Below, in pieces: positions 1 through 10,390 of a stretch of DNA of 64,000 nucleotides. Under the pieces are notes generated by a model. That model searched no databases. It had not been told where the DNA came from and saw nothing but the letters and a program-made list of their open reading frames with translations. The DNA comes from Siphlonurus alternatus. Its lineage: Eukaryota; Arthropoda; Insecta; Ephemeroptera; Siphlonuridae. Location: NCBI GenBank assembly GCA_949825025.1, contig OX463779.1:44473249-44537248 (forward strand). Reading direction: 5' to 3'. The number at the start of each line of letters is the position of its first letter. The first letter of the stretch is position 1. Both the position numbers and the translations under genes were made by a program.

Positions 1-1126
1 CTCTCCCTTGGTATAGCATGTGACAAAAAAAATCGCTTAGTAATTTTAGGGTTAAGTATAATACTGCTTAGCTTCAGTTTCTGCAAATCAAATAAATCAA
101 GAAAAACACACATTAAAGTTATATAAATTGAATGATGTTTGATATATTTAGTATAAAATAACACTTCCTTTCCTGTTTATGATTCTGTGAAATGATCCTT
201 TTCCTTGGGTTAATGGTTTTTCACTCAAGGTTGAACTTATAACTTATAATGGGGTCAACACCGTATAGAAGACCTCTTAATAACTACACTGAAACTAAAA
301 TTAATGTTCCGTAAACTATTAGCTGTTACCACATAAAAACAACAAAAAATGGTTAAGTAGTATTATATAAAAATGATATTTCTAAATTATCAAATAAAAT
401 CAACATTGATAATAAAAACATTATAAATATACAATTTGAGTATTGCTTTTTATTTAGCAAATACAGGTTTTTATATCAGTCCATTAGGCCATGTGGTATG
501 AGATTCTCCTAGCTAACTGAAATAATTTTGTGTAATTAATACAATATTTTTTTTTATGATGTTATTTTTAAATTAAAATCAAAATTTAGCTCTTTACAAA
601 ATAATAAATTATTAATGATCCTTATGTTCCATGCATGTACAGAGAATGTTCATCATTACAATCGATTATTTCTGATTGTGCATTTACGAACAGACCTCTA
701 TATTGTATCACAAGTTTTTTCATCTGGTTTAGTTTCTTACGAATATTTTGAAAAATATTTAAAAAGTTAAAAAAAAAAGATAATTCCACATCTAAAAAAT
801 ATTTCATAATACATAATATAAAGCCTTCTTTAAAAAGAAAAATAAACAATTCGTTCCGTTTGACTTATTTTTCCAGTAGTTTGAATTCTTTTCGCTTTTC
901 ATCTGAAGAGTTTTTCTTATGGTGGTTAAGATTGGCGGGAGTTGTAACTTCAGCAGGGCCAAGATTGCAGCACATTCCGCGAGTATTGGCTCACCAGCCA
1001 AAAGGTCTGGCAGGTCTTCTAATTAGTGCGACGCTGAGAGACATTTCATTAGCAGTTCCTATACCACGCCTTCTCTTTTCTCTGTCGATATATTGCATGG
1101 CACAAAACACCAAAATCTTACCTGCC
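1..1126. other. AT-rich non-coding stretch, no supported gene
   Basis: This stretch is AT-rich with many homopolymer runs. A less AT-rich patch at about 930-1060 is open on both strands for short distances (up to 115 codons). Neither translation resembles a domain I recognise, and no convincing splice or start context is visible. The patch could be a relic of a repeat. I see nothing else that I can support. Confidence 0.5.
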
Positions 1127-1130
1127 TACC

Positions 1131-1241
1131 TAAAGTCGTCTCCACTTAACTTTGGTGTGACGTCACGAATTGTCCACCAATACAATCCTAATGGGAGAGT
1201 CACGTGACATTGAATCAAAGATAGATGGAGACGACTTTATA
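1131..1241. mobile_element. Short palindromic MITE, family N, copy 1
   Basis: The terminal inverted repeats read TAAAGTCGTCTCCA at the left and the exact complement TGGAGACGACTTTA at the right, separated by about 80 bp. A second copy lies at 4308-4412 with its internal part in the opposite orientation. The TA at both edges is compatible with a TA target duplication, as in Tc1/mariner-type elements, but the superfamily is inference. The element has no coding capacity. Confidence 0.8.
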
Positions 1242-1426
1242 CTGTCTTTTATAGGTCCGTTTTACAGAAGAAAATATTGTAAAAAATAAAGAGAACTACT
1301 TTCAATTTTTTCTTTATCAGTCATTGCGGTTTTGATTCGATTACATGTAGCTGGGTCAATAAATAATAGAATGTAAAGTGATAAGACCTATTTTAACAAA
1401 ACAAAATCTGTAGCAATCGTAGATGC

Positions 1427-2056
<630 letters not shown>

Positions 2057-2445
2057 GAGGTCGAGCGTGGCACAGTGCATTGACCGGTTCTTATTAGATC
2101 AAGCCACTGAAGTTAACCTACGTCGAGGGTGGTTGGTACTTGGATGGGTGACCGTTTCAAGTAAAAATCACGTTACTCCCTCCCTGGGGTAAATTCATCT
2201 CGCTTTCCACCCAGTGCAGTGATGCACTTGTGTGTGGTTCCCCAGACTTTGCATATCACTTTGGTCCGTTGAGAAAAAGTAGAGGTGTCCGTCGATCCTG
2301 ACTGAGGTTTTCCACGGTTCCCTCAGTCCCACCTCAGCGAATGCTGGGACGCGTAACAGGTCGTGGCCACCATCCTTTCCCTATCTTATCCCTACCCATT
2401 ACTCCGCCGTGAGCTGTAAGCTTTTAGGGATGTATCCTTGTAAAA
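2057..2445 (+). mobile_element. 5S rRNA-derived SINE (SINE3-like), copy 1
   Basis: The head of this ~390-bp element resembles the internal promoter half of arthropod 5S rRNA. AAGTTAACCTACGTCGAGGG (2110-2129) corresponds to box A, and TTGGTACTTGGATGGGTGACC ends at 2153 with the box C core GGATGGGTGACC at 2142-2153. A ~290-bp body of other origin follows, ending in GTATCCTTGTAAAA and an AT-rich tail. The copy at 31701-32085 matches over the whole length and is slightly less diverged. Pol III transcription from the 5S-type internal promoter and LINE-driven retroposition are what the SINE3 class predicts. The body presumably holds the LINE-matching 3' end. Confidence 0.9.
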
Positions 2446-2499
2446 ATATATAATATTTATATTTCCTGAAAGAGCAAATAATATATATTTTTTTAATTG

Positions 2500-2812
2500 G
2501 AAAACCTGAATGAATATAGAGGGTACCAAATTATGCTACTCTGATTTTTTTTTTTAGATTTTTTTTTAGTCCCAGAACTATTTTTAAATAATTATTGTTG
2601 AAAGTGCGGCCACGCCCTCTGGAGGCGTCAATAGACATCTAGGTCCTATCCTTTTTATTAAGGATTCAGGGGTACCAATTTAAATTAGAGAACTTTTAAT
2701 AATTATTTAAAAATAGTTTGGGACTCAAAAGAAGCTGAAAAAAGTCAGAGAGCATAATTTGGTCCCTCTATTCTATTCTGCAATAAAAAAATTTCACGTG
2801 GGCTTTTATTAT
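2500..2812. mobile_element. Long-TIR MITE, family A (core 1), copy 1
   Basis: Long inverted arms flank a short core. The left arm contains AGAGGGTACCAAATTATGC and TAGTCCCAGAACTATTTTTA; the right arm carries their complements, ending CCCTCTATTCTATTCTGCAA. The core includes GGCCACGCCCTCTGGAGGCG and TCCTTTTTATTAAGGATTCA. Copies with the same core lie at 3950-4280 (core inverted) and 30274-30616. No reading frame of note is present, so it is a non-autonomous DNA transposon. Confidence 0.85.
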
Positions 2813-3568
2813 TGATTTTTTTTATTAACTATTGAAAATATTAAATAACTGTAACATTTGAGATTAATCAAAAATTTTTTTGTTAATAGTCGTAGTTCAA
2901 CCCATGCACTTTTTATTATAAAATAAATTTTAAATTAATTGTATTTAATATAAAAAAAGATTTACAAAATAATAATAATTAATCGATGTTAAATAAACTA
3001 TTATATATAAAATCATATTACATAAAAAATAAAATAGCAATTTATTTCCTATTTTATAGAATATAATATATTTTTTTACTAATATTATAAAATCCTCTTT
3101 ATATATAAAAAAAAGTGTTTTGCGGTTTAGTTTGGTGATGGAGCTAGTCTGCAATATCAGATGATATAGCGCTATAAAGATCATTGGGGATACAGCAAAA
3201 TATACACTAGAAGTATATTATATACAAGGACTAGGGGCTATCACATTAAATCTTATGACCAATATAAATATGAAGGGTCTATCTAACTGTTGGAGCACCA
3301 AGTATATTATATCATAGTAGTAACCTAGCTTCTATATACCTTTTTGGTTGCTTGCATGCACACGGTTCGATAAGCTTCATATATGGAATAGTATTTGTTG
3401 GCAAAAAGGCAGAGAGTAGAGAGAAAGAGAGAGATTTTTGTTTGGTGGTTGCATCAGTTGGTATATATGTAGAGTATACTAAAACAAGTATATACCACTA
3501 CATAGGTGATACAATGTAATAAGTTTTACAGGAAAACCTTTGGTGGAACCCAAAATCATGAAAGTGAC
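2813..3568. other. AT-rich spacer
   Basis: AT-rich sequence with a short (GA)-rich patch near 3410-3435. No coding region or repeat that I can support. Confidence 0.45.
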
Positions 3569-3832
3569 TATTGGCGTCATAAAGTTAGTGCGAACCTAGC
3601 GGTAACTGCTGGAACTACGTGCGTCTGGCTAGGATTGTTGTATATGATTAACTTTGTAAAATCACGTAAATTCTCAAAAAAATATTTGAACTTCGTAAGT
3701 GATTTCTTTCCCAAAAATTTGATAATTTTTGTGATTCTCCCCATGCTATAGGTATTGCCGTATCCTCGATGCAAAGAGCAAAATTTTCAGACATCAGCGC
3801 CATTTCTTGGTCCTTTATGTCCTCTCTATAGC
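3569..3832 (+). repeat. Dispersed repeat family O, copy 1
   Basis: This segment matches the complement of 38557-38891 over nearly its full length, from GCGTCATAAAGTTAGTGCGA at one end to GGTCCTTTATGTCCTCTCTA at the other. Relative to the second copy it lacks about 70 bp in the middle. Near its right end it holds GCGCCATTTCTTGG (3797-3810), the complement of a CTCF-core-like motif. An 81-codon open frame (3506-3751) crosses it but has no recognisable domain. The family type is unknown. Confidence 0.8.
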
Positions 3833-3949
3833 TATAATATGAAGTATAAATGAATGAGGTTAATTGCACTGATATTTTTACTTTGACAAATAAATAACAA
3901 AATATTTTGTGATCCGTAAATTTGAGACCATCAGTTTCTGTTATTAACC

Positions 3950-4280
3950 AATGGACAACATACATGACAATTTTTTATTGCAGAAATGAATTATGCCAAA
4001 TTATGCTACTCTCAATTCTTTCAGATTTTTTTGAGTCCTGGAACTATTGTTAAAGAATTATTGAAAGTTCTGTGATTTAAGTTGGCACCCCTGAATCCTT
4101 AATAAAAAGGATAGAGACTGGACGCCTATTGACGCCTCCAGGGGGCGTGGCTGCACTTTCAATAATTATTTAAAAATAGTTCTGGGTCTCAATAAAATCT
4201 GAAAAAATTCAGAGTAGCATAATTTGATACCCTCTATTCATTTCTGCAATAAATGATTTTCATTCATGTTGACCATTTTT
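3950..4280. mobile_element. Long-TIR MITE, family A (core 1 inverted), copy 2
   Basis: The arms match copy 1 and extend further: ATGGACAACATACATGA at the left pairs with TCATGTTGACCATTT at the right. The core (GCACCCCTGAATCCTTAATA ... GGGGGCGTGGCTGCACTTTC) is the reverse complement of the core at 2580-2690. The arms are thus conserved while the core orientation is flipped. Non-coding. Confidence 0.85.
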
Positions 4281-4307
4281 ATTTTCTGGTGTTATATCAA
4301 TTTTACC

Positions 4308-4412
4308 TAAAGTCGTCTCCACTTATTTTGATTTGATGTCACGTGACCCCCCCATTAGTATTGCATTGGAGAACAAAGGACGTCAAACCAAAGATAAGTG
4401 AAGACGACTATA
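4308..4412. mobile_element. Short palindromic MITE, family N, copy 2
   Basis: It begins TAAAGTCGTCTCCACTTA and ends with the near-complement AGTGAAGACGACTATA. The interior (GTCACGTGAC, CATTAGTATTGCATTGG) corresponds to the reverse complement of the interior of copy 1 at 1131-1241. Confidence 0.8.
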
Positions 4413-5065
4413 ACCTAATTTTATTAAATGAGATACAAAACTATAATAAACCAATAAAATTATTTTAAAAAACTATTTGCTCTACAAATTTTTTATATCT
4501 GCTACGTGTAAATATTATGTGCATAAATTCGTATCAACACAATGATACTGAGAAAATAATTAATTATTGATTATTATTATTGCATTATTAATGTAATGTA
4601 ATATATTACATTAATTACAATTCAATTTCTTTAACTGTTTCTTTCTTCTTTCTATATATAAAATGACATAGATCATGCATAATAATTTATCATTACTTTA
4701 AAAGTTTTAAAACAATTGGTTGTTTGTTGACTAATTTAGCTTAATGGTATGCTCATTTTACGAAATTATCATTGTAAGAAATTTTTATATATGAAATTGA
4801 TAGATTTTAATAAAATCACATGTAAAATATGAAAATATAATAATATATAACAAAAATATATACCATTAGAAATTATTATTGAACTATTAAGTATATATTT
4901 ATGTACTTTGTCACGCTTTATAATATAATGACGATTAAATAAAATATAAAAAAAATCATAAATATTAAACACCTTTAGGACATATTAAAAGTCCTTTTTA
5001 TAAAAAGGTATAAATTACAATACAAAATGTAACATTTAAAAACAAAAAAATGAAAAGCAATCAGC
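4413..5065. other. AT-rich spacer
   Basis: Very AT-rich, with no coding region, RNA gene or repeat that I can support. Confidence 0.5.
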
Positions 5066-5285
5066 GCAGTTGTCTTCGTTGATGACGGAAAATCAGTCTC
5101 GCAATCAGCGCCGAGCGATATCCGGCTGAGAGCGGAGGCTGTAGTGCAAGCCCGGGGCTCTCTCTCTCGGAGGCAGGTGTGGAGCAGGTGAAACGTGGAG
5201 AAAAATCTCTTCGCTCAAGAGTAATGGCACGGGCCACTATAACCTGCCTCCCTGCAGCTGCCGCCTCTTTTATACGAGAGATTCA
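5066..5285 (-). promoter_or_regulatory. GC-rich patch with a minus-strand TATA motif (possible promoter)
   Basis: This ~220-bp patch is far richer in G, C and CpG than its surroundings. On the minus strand a canonical TATAAAAG (complement of CTTTTATA, 5269-5276) is followed by GC-rich sequence containing two CACCTG/CAGGTG E-boxes (near 5176 and 5185) and a paired CAATCAGCGC motif at 5059 and 5102. This is compatible with a TATA-type core promoter firing leftward. No downstream exon can be seen, so it could equally be a repeat fragment or an enhancer. Confidence 0.25.
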
Positions 5286-5520
5286 TTTTCATTACGTTGC
5301 AGTAATAATTACATTTTTATTTTAATTTTTTTTATTATTATCAAGACATATTTTTGAATACAATATGTTCTTCACAAAAGATAAAGTATTTAAATATAAT
5401 TGACTCACACGTGCTTAATCCCAAGGGAAGTGGGGGGGGGGGTCATGTAACTCTTTTAAAGCAAGAAAGAAAGTGTGAAATATACTGTTACAAAAATTCT
5501 GAAAAATTTGTAACCCTTAA

Positions 5521-5904
5521 GGTAGAGATAACGTCGAACAGCTGTTCGACGTAATCCCCTTTGATTAACATGTAAACCTTAGCAAATTGACAAAAATTCT
5601 GAAATTTTTTTGAGAGGCAGATATTAGTGCCTAAAAGCCATAGCAAAAGTTTCAAAAACATTTAACGAGCCGATTTTTTAAATTAATTTTTTAGTTTGGC
5701 TCTCCATGGGAAAGCCCTATGCTGAAAATTAAAAAAATCAATTAAAAAAAATCGGCTCGTTAAATCGTTTTGAAATTTTTTCTATGGCTTTTAGGCACTA
5801 ATATCTGCCTCTCAAAAATATTTCAGAATTTTTTTCAATTTGCTAAGGTTTACATGTTAATCAAAGGGCATTACGTCGATCAGCTGTTCGGCGTTATCTC
5901 TACC
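5521..5904. mobile_element. 384-bp palindromic MITE with TTAA duplication, family F, copy 1
   Basis: A nearly complete palindrome. It starts GGTAGAGATAACGTCGA and ends with the complement TTATCTCTACC, flanked on both sides by TTAA. The arms include TTTGATTAACATGTAAACC and its complement. TTAA duplication with purine-rich ends fits the Kolobok superfamily, although piggyBac also uses TTAA. Relatives lie at 36246-36631 and 44997-45185. Confidence 0.85.
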
Positions 5905-7336
5905 TTAAGTTAGCAATGTATTTCCGCAAAAAAAAATAGTGACAAAAAACACTTTAATTTCTTTATAACATGCGTGATTTAAATAGCGGGGTCGTTTCCA
6001 ACTCCCCCTACCCCCCCTACTTGGTAATGCTATTGATTGTTATTTATTGAATAAAAAAAGAATATTTAACTTTAAATTAAAACTTATATAAAAGATAATA
6101 ACAATTTGTGTTAATATGTTGTATACAATCCCATTTAAAAAAAAAACGTAAGAAGTATGGATTGCGGTAATCCCTGCGGTGGTGTTATTGCACAGTTTTT
6201 GGGGAGGGGGGACGTAAAGTGGGTAATAACAGGAAGGATTGTAGGGTCCAGCTAAGCCGCCACACGAATAGCAAAACCCCCTTCCCGTTTCCCCCAACAC
6301 ACACCACTCCGGAGGAGAAACGTGGCTAAAATCCTAAACTAACCGGCTCAACAGAACACATATACACACGGTGGAGCGTGGTTGCTCTTAATACAGTCAG
6401 GAAACAGACCATTTTGCTGAATACTATCCAATCAATGCCATAGCAAACTTCCTCATATCTTTATTATTTTTTTTTTCATGATATATTTAACCTTTTTTTT
6501 TAATAGTAGCAACAGAAAATAAGAGAAGGAATGCCACAAATAGACTTTTTTTTTTTTAAGATGGGCTTTTACACCCTTTATATATATATATATATATTAT
6601 AGAAAAACGTTGTAATGGCTTGAAGAGGAAAAAAATAATAAAGATTATTATTATTTTTATGAGAATAGTTAAGATAATCTTATTAAATGAGATCTCGTCA
6701 AAAAGAGGGCTAAAGTCACATTAGATGTTGTATTGGAGCTTATGGTCACTTATGGTACCATTGTGTGTGTGTGGGTTGTTATCATGGTGGTTTTCTCTTG
6801 TAAGGTCTAACACTTTGAAGCTACGATGTCGTCATCATGATGAACAGGAACAGGGTCGATAACATGAATGTTTAATGCCTCTCAGACTATATGGTCATAT
6901 AATATATAGGTAACATCACATGATTTTCATTAAACTTGGTTTATATAAATATATAATGTTAAACAAACTATTACTTTATTACGGTATAATTAATATTAAT
7001 AATTATTTCATGATGGTGAATAATATTATGACTTGTGTATTTATAATTAAAATTTTATATTAATCTTCATAATTTTTATGATATTTTTGAAAAAAAGAAT
7101 GCATTATTTTTTCTTATAGATATAATGGTATGCATGTGTATTTTTTTTTAAGAAATCAAAATTATTAATAATTTATAATTATTTGAAATTTGTCATAATT
7201 CAAGAATTTAAAATAAAATTATATGAAAAATTGCATTATTTCTTTATAATATTTTAAATTACATACTGATTTTTCACTTCGATCAACTAAATACTCAGTT
7301 TTTATTAATAGGGTCCTGTATGGTCGGTGCTTCGTT
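5905..7336. other. AT-rich spacer with small G/C-rich patches
   Basis: Mostly AT-rich. A G/C-rich patch at about 6160-6310 and a short (AT)n run near 6577-6598 are present. The open frames are short and unrecognised. Confidence 0.45.
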
Positions 7337-7445
7337 GTTTAGATTTTGCAGAGTCCCTCCAAATCAGGGTCATTGCAATTCATACCAGTATTTGCCTAGC
7401 ATTGACTGAGAGAACCACGGAAACCTCAATTAAGAGGCCTGTTCA
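7337..7445 (-). mobile_element. Diverged SINE body fragment (minus strand)
   Basis: The segment GACTGAGAGAACCACGGAAA followed by CCTCAATTAAGA resembles the complement of the SINE body around 2300-2330 (TGACTGAGGTTTTCCACGG). ATTCATACCAGTATTTGCCT lies beside it. It is probably a highly diverged relic of the SINE/LINE body also seen at 53088-53345 and 63430-63512. The similarity is short and judged by eye. Confidence 0.4.
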
Positions 7446-7491
7446 CTCTCATCTCTTGAAAGGTATGTATAATTTTCAGTTTTTTTTTTTT

Positions 7492-7762
7492 TACACTCCT
7501 CGCCAAAAGGTTAACTTTGCTGAAAAAAAAAAATTTTTTTTTTCACCTTGCCTCGTGGATTGTAAAGTATTATACTTTCAAGAATTTTAAATTCAAAAAG
7601 TGAATTTTTTTCCCGAAATTCAAAATTAATTATTGATTTTAGTATTAAAATTTCAAATTTTGTCATGAAATGTATTAAAAGCATACTTTATAATCCATAA
7701 TATATTTGCAAGATGAAGCTCTTTCTAATTTTTCCGATTGTAACCGTTTGGCGAGGAGTATA
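7492..7762. mobile_element. Palindromic MITE, TIR TACACTCCTCGCCAAA (family X)
   Basis: The left end TACACTCCTCGCCAAAAGGT pairs with the right end CCGTTTGGCGAGGAGTATA. An inner pair, GTGGATTGTAAAGTAT and ATACTTTATAATCCA, shows the palindrome extends well inward. It begins and ends with TA, as expected for a mariner-like TA target. Only one copy was found in this window. Confidence 0.75.
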
Positions 7763-8877
7763 CAGTATATATAAAAAAAAACATACATTCCTGTAGAAGA
7801 CAAAAGTGAACTGGCCTTTTTAAACTAGAAGTAGGTAATCTAATATAATATTATATGACAAATTATTGTTATATATATTCACAATATATATTCTACATTA
7901 TTGGAAGCATAACTATATCAATTTATTTTAGAAATATTCATTCTATGAGGTAGCAATAAAATTATGCTATACACATACATGTATCAAATCTGGGTTAAGT
8001 GCACAATCATGTATAATTTAATTTTATTTTAATTTAACATTGTGATTCTATTGATGACTTTATATCACGTCAGTATTGGATGAAATTGAACATAATAATG
8101 AAGTATCAGTTAATAAACACATTTGAATTATAAACTAAAAGAAAAAAAAAATCATATTATATTGATGTGTAGTAATAACATAGACAAAAGCATCATATAT
8201 ATAAATTCAAATCAATAAAGTGCATTACTTTTGTTTATTACAACTTCATATTATGTTTTTTATTAATAAAATAATTTTATTATAATGCTACTTATTATTT
8301 ATTATTGTTGAATATTATAAAGTATAGTAGTTGAAATCGCAAAGAAAAAAAAAATCCTTTATGTTTATATATAGAAAAAATACTTTAAATATTAATATTT
8401 CAAAATTATAATGTTTCAATATTATAATATTTCTATAAAATTTTTATTCATTACCTGAACGTATAGAACATAATATACAGCTCAAATAATATTAAGATAA
8501 ATTAATCAGCTTATGTTGATGGAAGTGTTTTTGTGTATGGATTATATATGCGGAATGAAACGAAATAATACTCGACATAGGATTCATTTGTTTTAGAATT
8601 ACATCGAACTGCAGCATATGAAGATGGTCTAATTTATTCCGTTTTTTAATAACCTCCCTCAAGATATATAAAAAAGTGAAGAGAACATTTACTTTTTTAA
8701 AAAGAAAGTAAAGTGTCTTTTATTTGAATAAAAATGTATATAAAGTTGATGACTTTTTTGCAAACTTTTTTTTTTAAATGTATATTTATTGTAATATACT
8801 CTTTAACTTGTCTTCTAGGAAGATTAATAAATGATTTGATGTGAAGAAGAAATTGATTAAAAGTTAATATACTTGAT
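7763..8877. other. Very AT-rich spacer
   Basis: No gene or repeat that I can support. Open frames are below 65 codons and composed of AT-rich codons. Confidence 0.5.
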
Positions 8878-9127
8878 GTCATTTTACCCTTTCCTGCACT
8901 CTTCTGGGCTCCTACTACCAGAGCTGTGCAGCCTATACATCAGTGCAAGCACTGCAGGGAAGCGGAGTTCAACAGCCATAATAAGCTGCCTTCCTCCTAT
9001 ACCAACTCCATCATCTCATCTAGTAATCAGTCACACTCGTGTTAAGTCACAAAAAGTCTGCCGAGTTCAGGAATTGAACCGGGGAGCTCTCGAACAAGAA
9101 TTAGGTGCTCTTACCATTACACCACAG
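8878..9127 (-). mobile_element. tRNA-derived SINE, minus strand
   Basis: On the minus strand the first ~73 nt (9127 to 9055) are tRNA-like. A box-A type sequence, TGGTGTAATGGTAAGAGCA (9123-9105), is followed by a box B, GGTTCAATTCC (9080-9070), at the usual distance for a Pol III internal promoter. A ~175-bp unrelated body follows, ending AGGAAAGGGTAAAATGACAT. It lacks a clean cloverleaf and has no independent terminator, so it is better read as a SINE than as a working tRNA gene. An apparent 141-codon frame on the plus strand crosses it and is incidental. Confidence 0.75.
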
Positions 9128-9429
9128 AAAATTAATATTTTGTTACATTTAATTCTTCTTGCTGTGAGAGGCTCAAGATTCTTGCAGTGCGAGATTTTAA
9201 TTTGCCCCAAGCGTGATATTTATTTTCACAGTTCCAGGCTGTTCCAGCACAATTTTCTTCTTCTTACAATTAGTAGAAAACTACTCCGATGTATATAAAA
9301 AAAAACATAAGTGATAATTAAAATGCAAAGTGGAGTTGATAATTAAAAAAAAAAAATAGAAATTAATATGAAAACAATAATTCCTATACTTTTTTTTTCT
9401 GTTTTAAAGTGACATTTAAAGTAGCATTA
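9128..9429. other. Spacer between SINE and MITE cluster
   Basis: Moderately AT-rich sequence with no gene that I can support. Confidence 0.4.
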
Positions 9430-9639
9430 AGGTGGATTTTCATGGGCGATTTCCAGCCTGCGACGCAAAGCGAATAATGCGCACTTGCTGTAACATCCAT
9501 TGGCGGCCATATTGGGCGATTAAAAGAAAAAGAGCATCGTAATTAACGCGATTACTGGCGAATTCGCCGCCGCATACGATTTCCCAGCTTTTACGTCAAA
9601 TCGCGCCGCGTCATCGTTACCGCCCATGAAAATCCACCT
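9430..9639. mobile_element. PIF/Harbinger-like MITE, family D, copy 1
   Basis: Its termini are AGGTGGATTTTCATGGGCGA and TCGTTACCGCCCATGAAAAT followed by CCACCT. It is flanked by TTA on both sides, consistent with a 3-bp TTA duplication typical of PIF/Harbinger. Internal landmarks are GCGCACTTGCTGTAACATCC and GGCGGCCATATTGGGCGATT. It is the first of four elements placed end to end. Confidence 0.88.
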
Positions 9640-9645
9640 TTATAA

Positions 9646-9854
9646 AGGTGGAGTCACATGGCGATTTTTACCATGCGACGCGACGCGAATAATGCGCACT
9701 TGCTGTAACATCCATTGGCGGCCATATTGGGCGATTAAAAGAAAAAGAGCATCGTAATTAACGCGATTACCTGCGAATTCGCCGCCGCATAGGATTTCGC
9801 AGCTTTTAAGTTAAAATCGCGCCGCGTCGCCGTTGCCGCCATCTGAATCCACCT
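9646..9854. mobile_element. PIF/Harbinger-like MITE, family D, copy 2
   Basis: It is in the same orientation as copy 1 and nearly identical inside (from GCGCACTTGCTGTAACATCC onward). Both flanks read TAA. It begins only six bases after copy 1 ends. Confidence 0.88.
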
Positions 9855-9856
9855 TA

Positions 9857-10067
9857 AGGCGGATTCAGACGGCGACAACGCCGATGCGACGCGATTTTGT
9901 CACACAAGCTGTGAAATCCTATTTATGCGGAAGCAAATTTGCCATTGCGGTGGTGAATATCGCGTCAATTTTTTTTAATCGCCAAATATGGCCGCCAATG
10001 GATGTTACAGCAAGTGCGCATTATTCGCTACGCGTCGCAGGCTGGAAATCGCCATGTGAATCCGCCT
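9857..10067. mobile_element. PIF/Harbinger-like MITE, family D, copy 3 (inverted)
   Basis: It is the reverse orientation of copies 1 and 2. Its ends are AGGCGGATTCAGACGGCGAC and GCCATGTGAATCCGCCT, flanked by TTA at each side. The left TTA is built partly from the right end of copy 2. A 164-codon frame runs through this copy and its neighbour but follows the palindromes and is not a gene. Confidence 0.88.
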
Positions 10068-10070
10068 TTA

Positions 10071-10291
10071 AGGTGCTTTTCCATGGAGTGATGTACAGCG
10101 GAGCGAGAAAAGCGAACTTGCTTCAATATCATATGGTGGCCATGTTGGCGTGGAAAAATCACTTTCCTGCAGTGATTAAATTCCGCCTCGATTTTTTCAC
10201 GCTAACATGGCTGCCATACGAGATTGAAGCAAGTGCGTCTTTCTCGCCCAGCCAAGCCTCGCTTAACATCGCTCCATGTGGAAAAGTACTT
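10071..10291. mobile_element. Second-family MITE (family Q) joined to the D cluster
   Basis: Its inverted ends are AGGTGCTTTTCCATGGAG and CTCCATGTGGAAAAGTACTT, with internal arms such as GCGAACTTGCTTCAATATCA. TTA lies on both sides, and the left TTA is shared with copy 3 of family D. The terminal AGGTG and TTA site match family D, but the interior is unrelated. It probably uses the same transposase type. Confidence 0.8.
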
Positions 10292-10390
10292 TTAAACATT
10301 AAAAAATGTTTTGAGAACACCCATTGACATTTTTATCAGGTATTTCACCTTAAAATTTGACAGTTATTAATTATCAAATAAAATTCAAGA

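Noticed and set aside
7465..7480. Splice donor GAAAGGTATGT (7457-7467) followed closely by a TTTTCAG acceptor
   Set aside because: The implied intron would be far too short, and the preceding sequence is a SINE relic rather than an exon.
9055..9127. Functional tRNA gene on the minus strand
   Set aside because: Box A and B are present, but a paired acceptor stem, a clear anticodon stem and a T-run terminator are not. It continues into a SINE body.
8873..9298. 141-codon open frame on the plus strand
   Set aside because: It runs antisense through the tRNA-derived SINE and its flank, and the translation shows no recognisable protein.
9833..10327. 164-codon open frame on the plus strand
   Set aside because: It lies entirely across two palindromic MITEs (9857-10067 and 10071-10291). 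The frame follows their inverted repeats and shows no domain.
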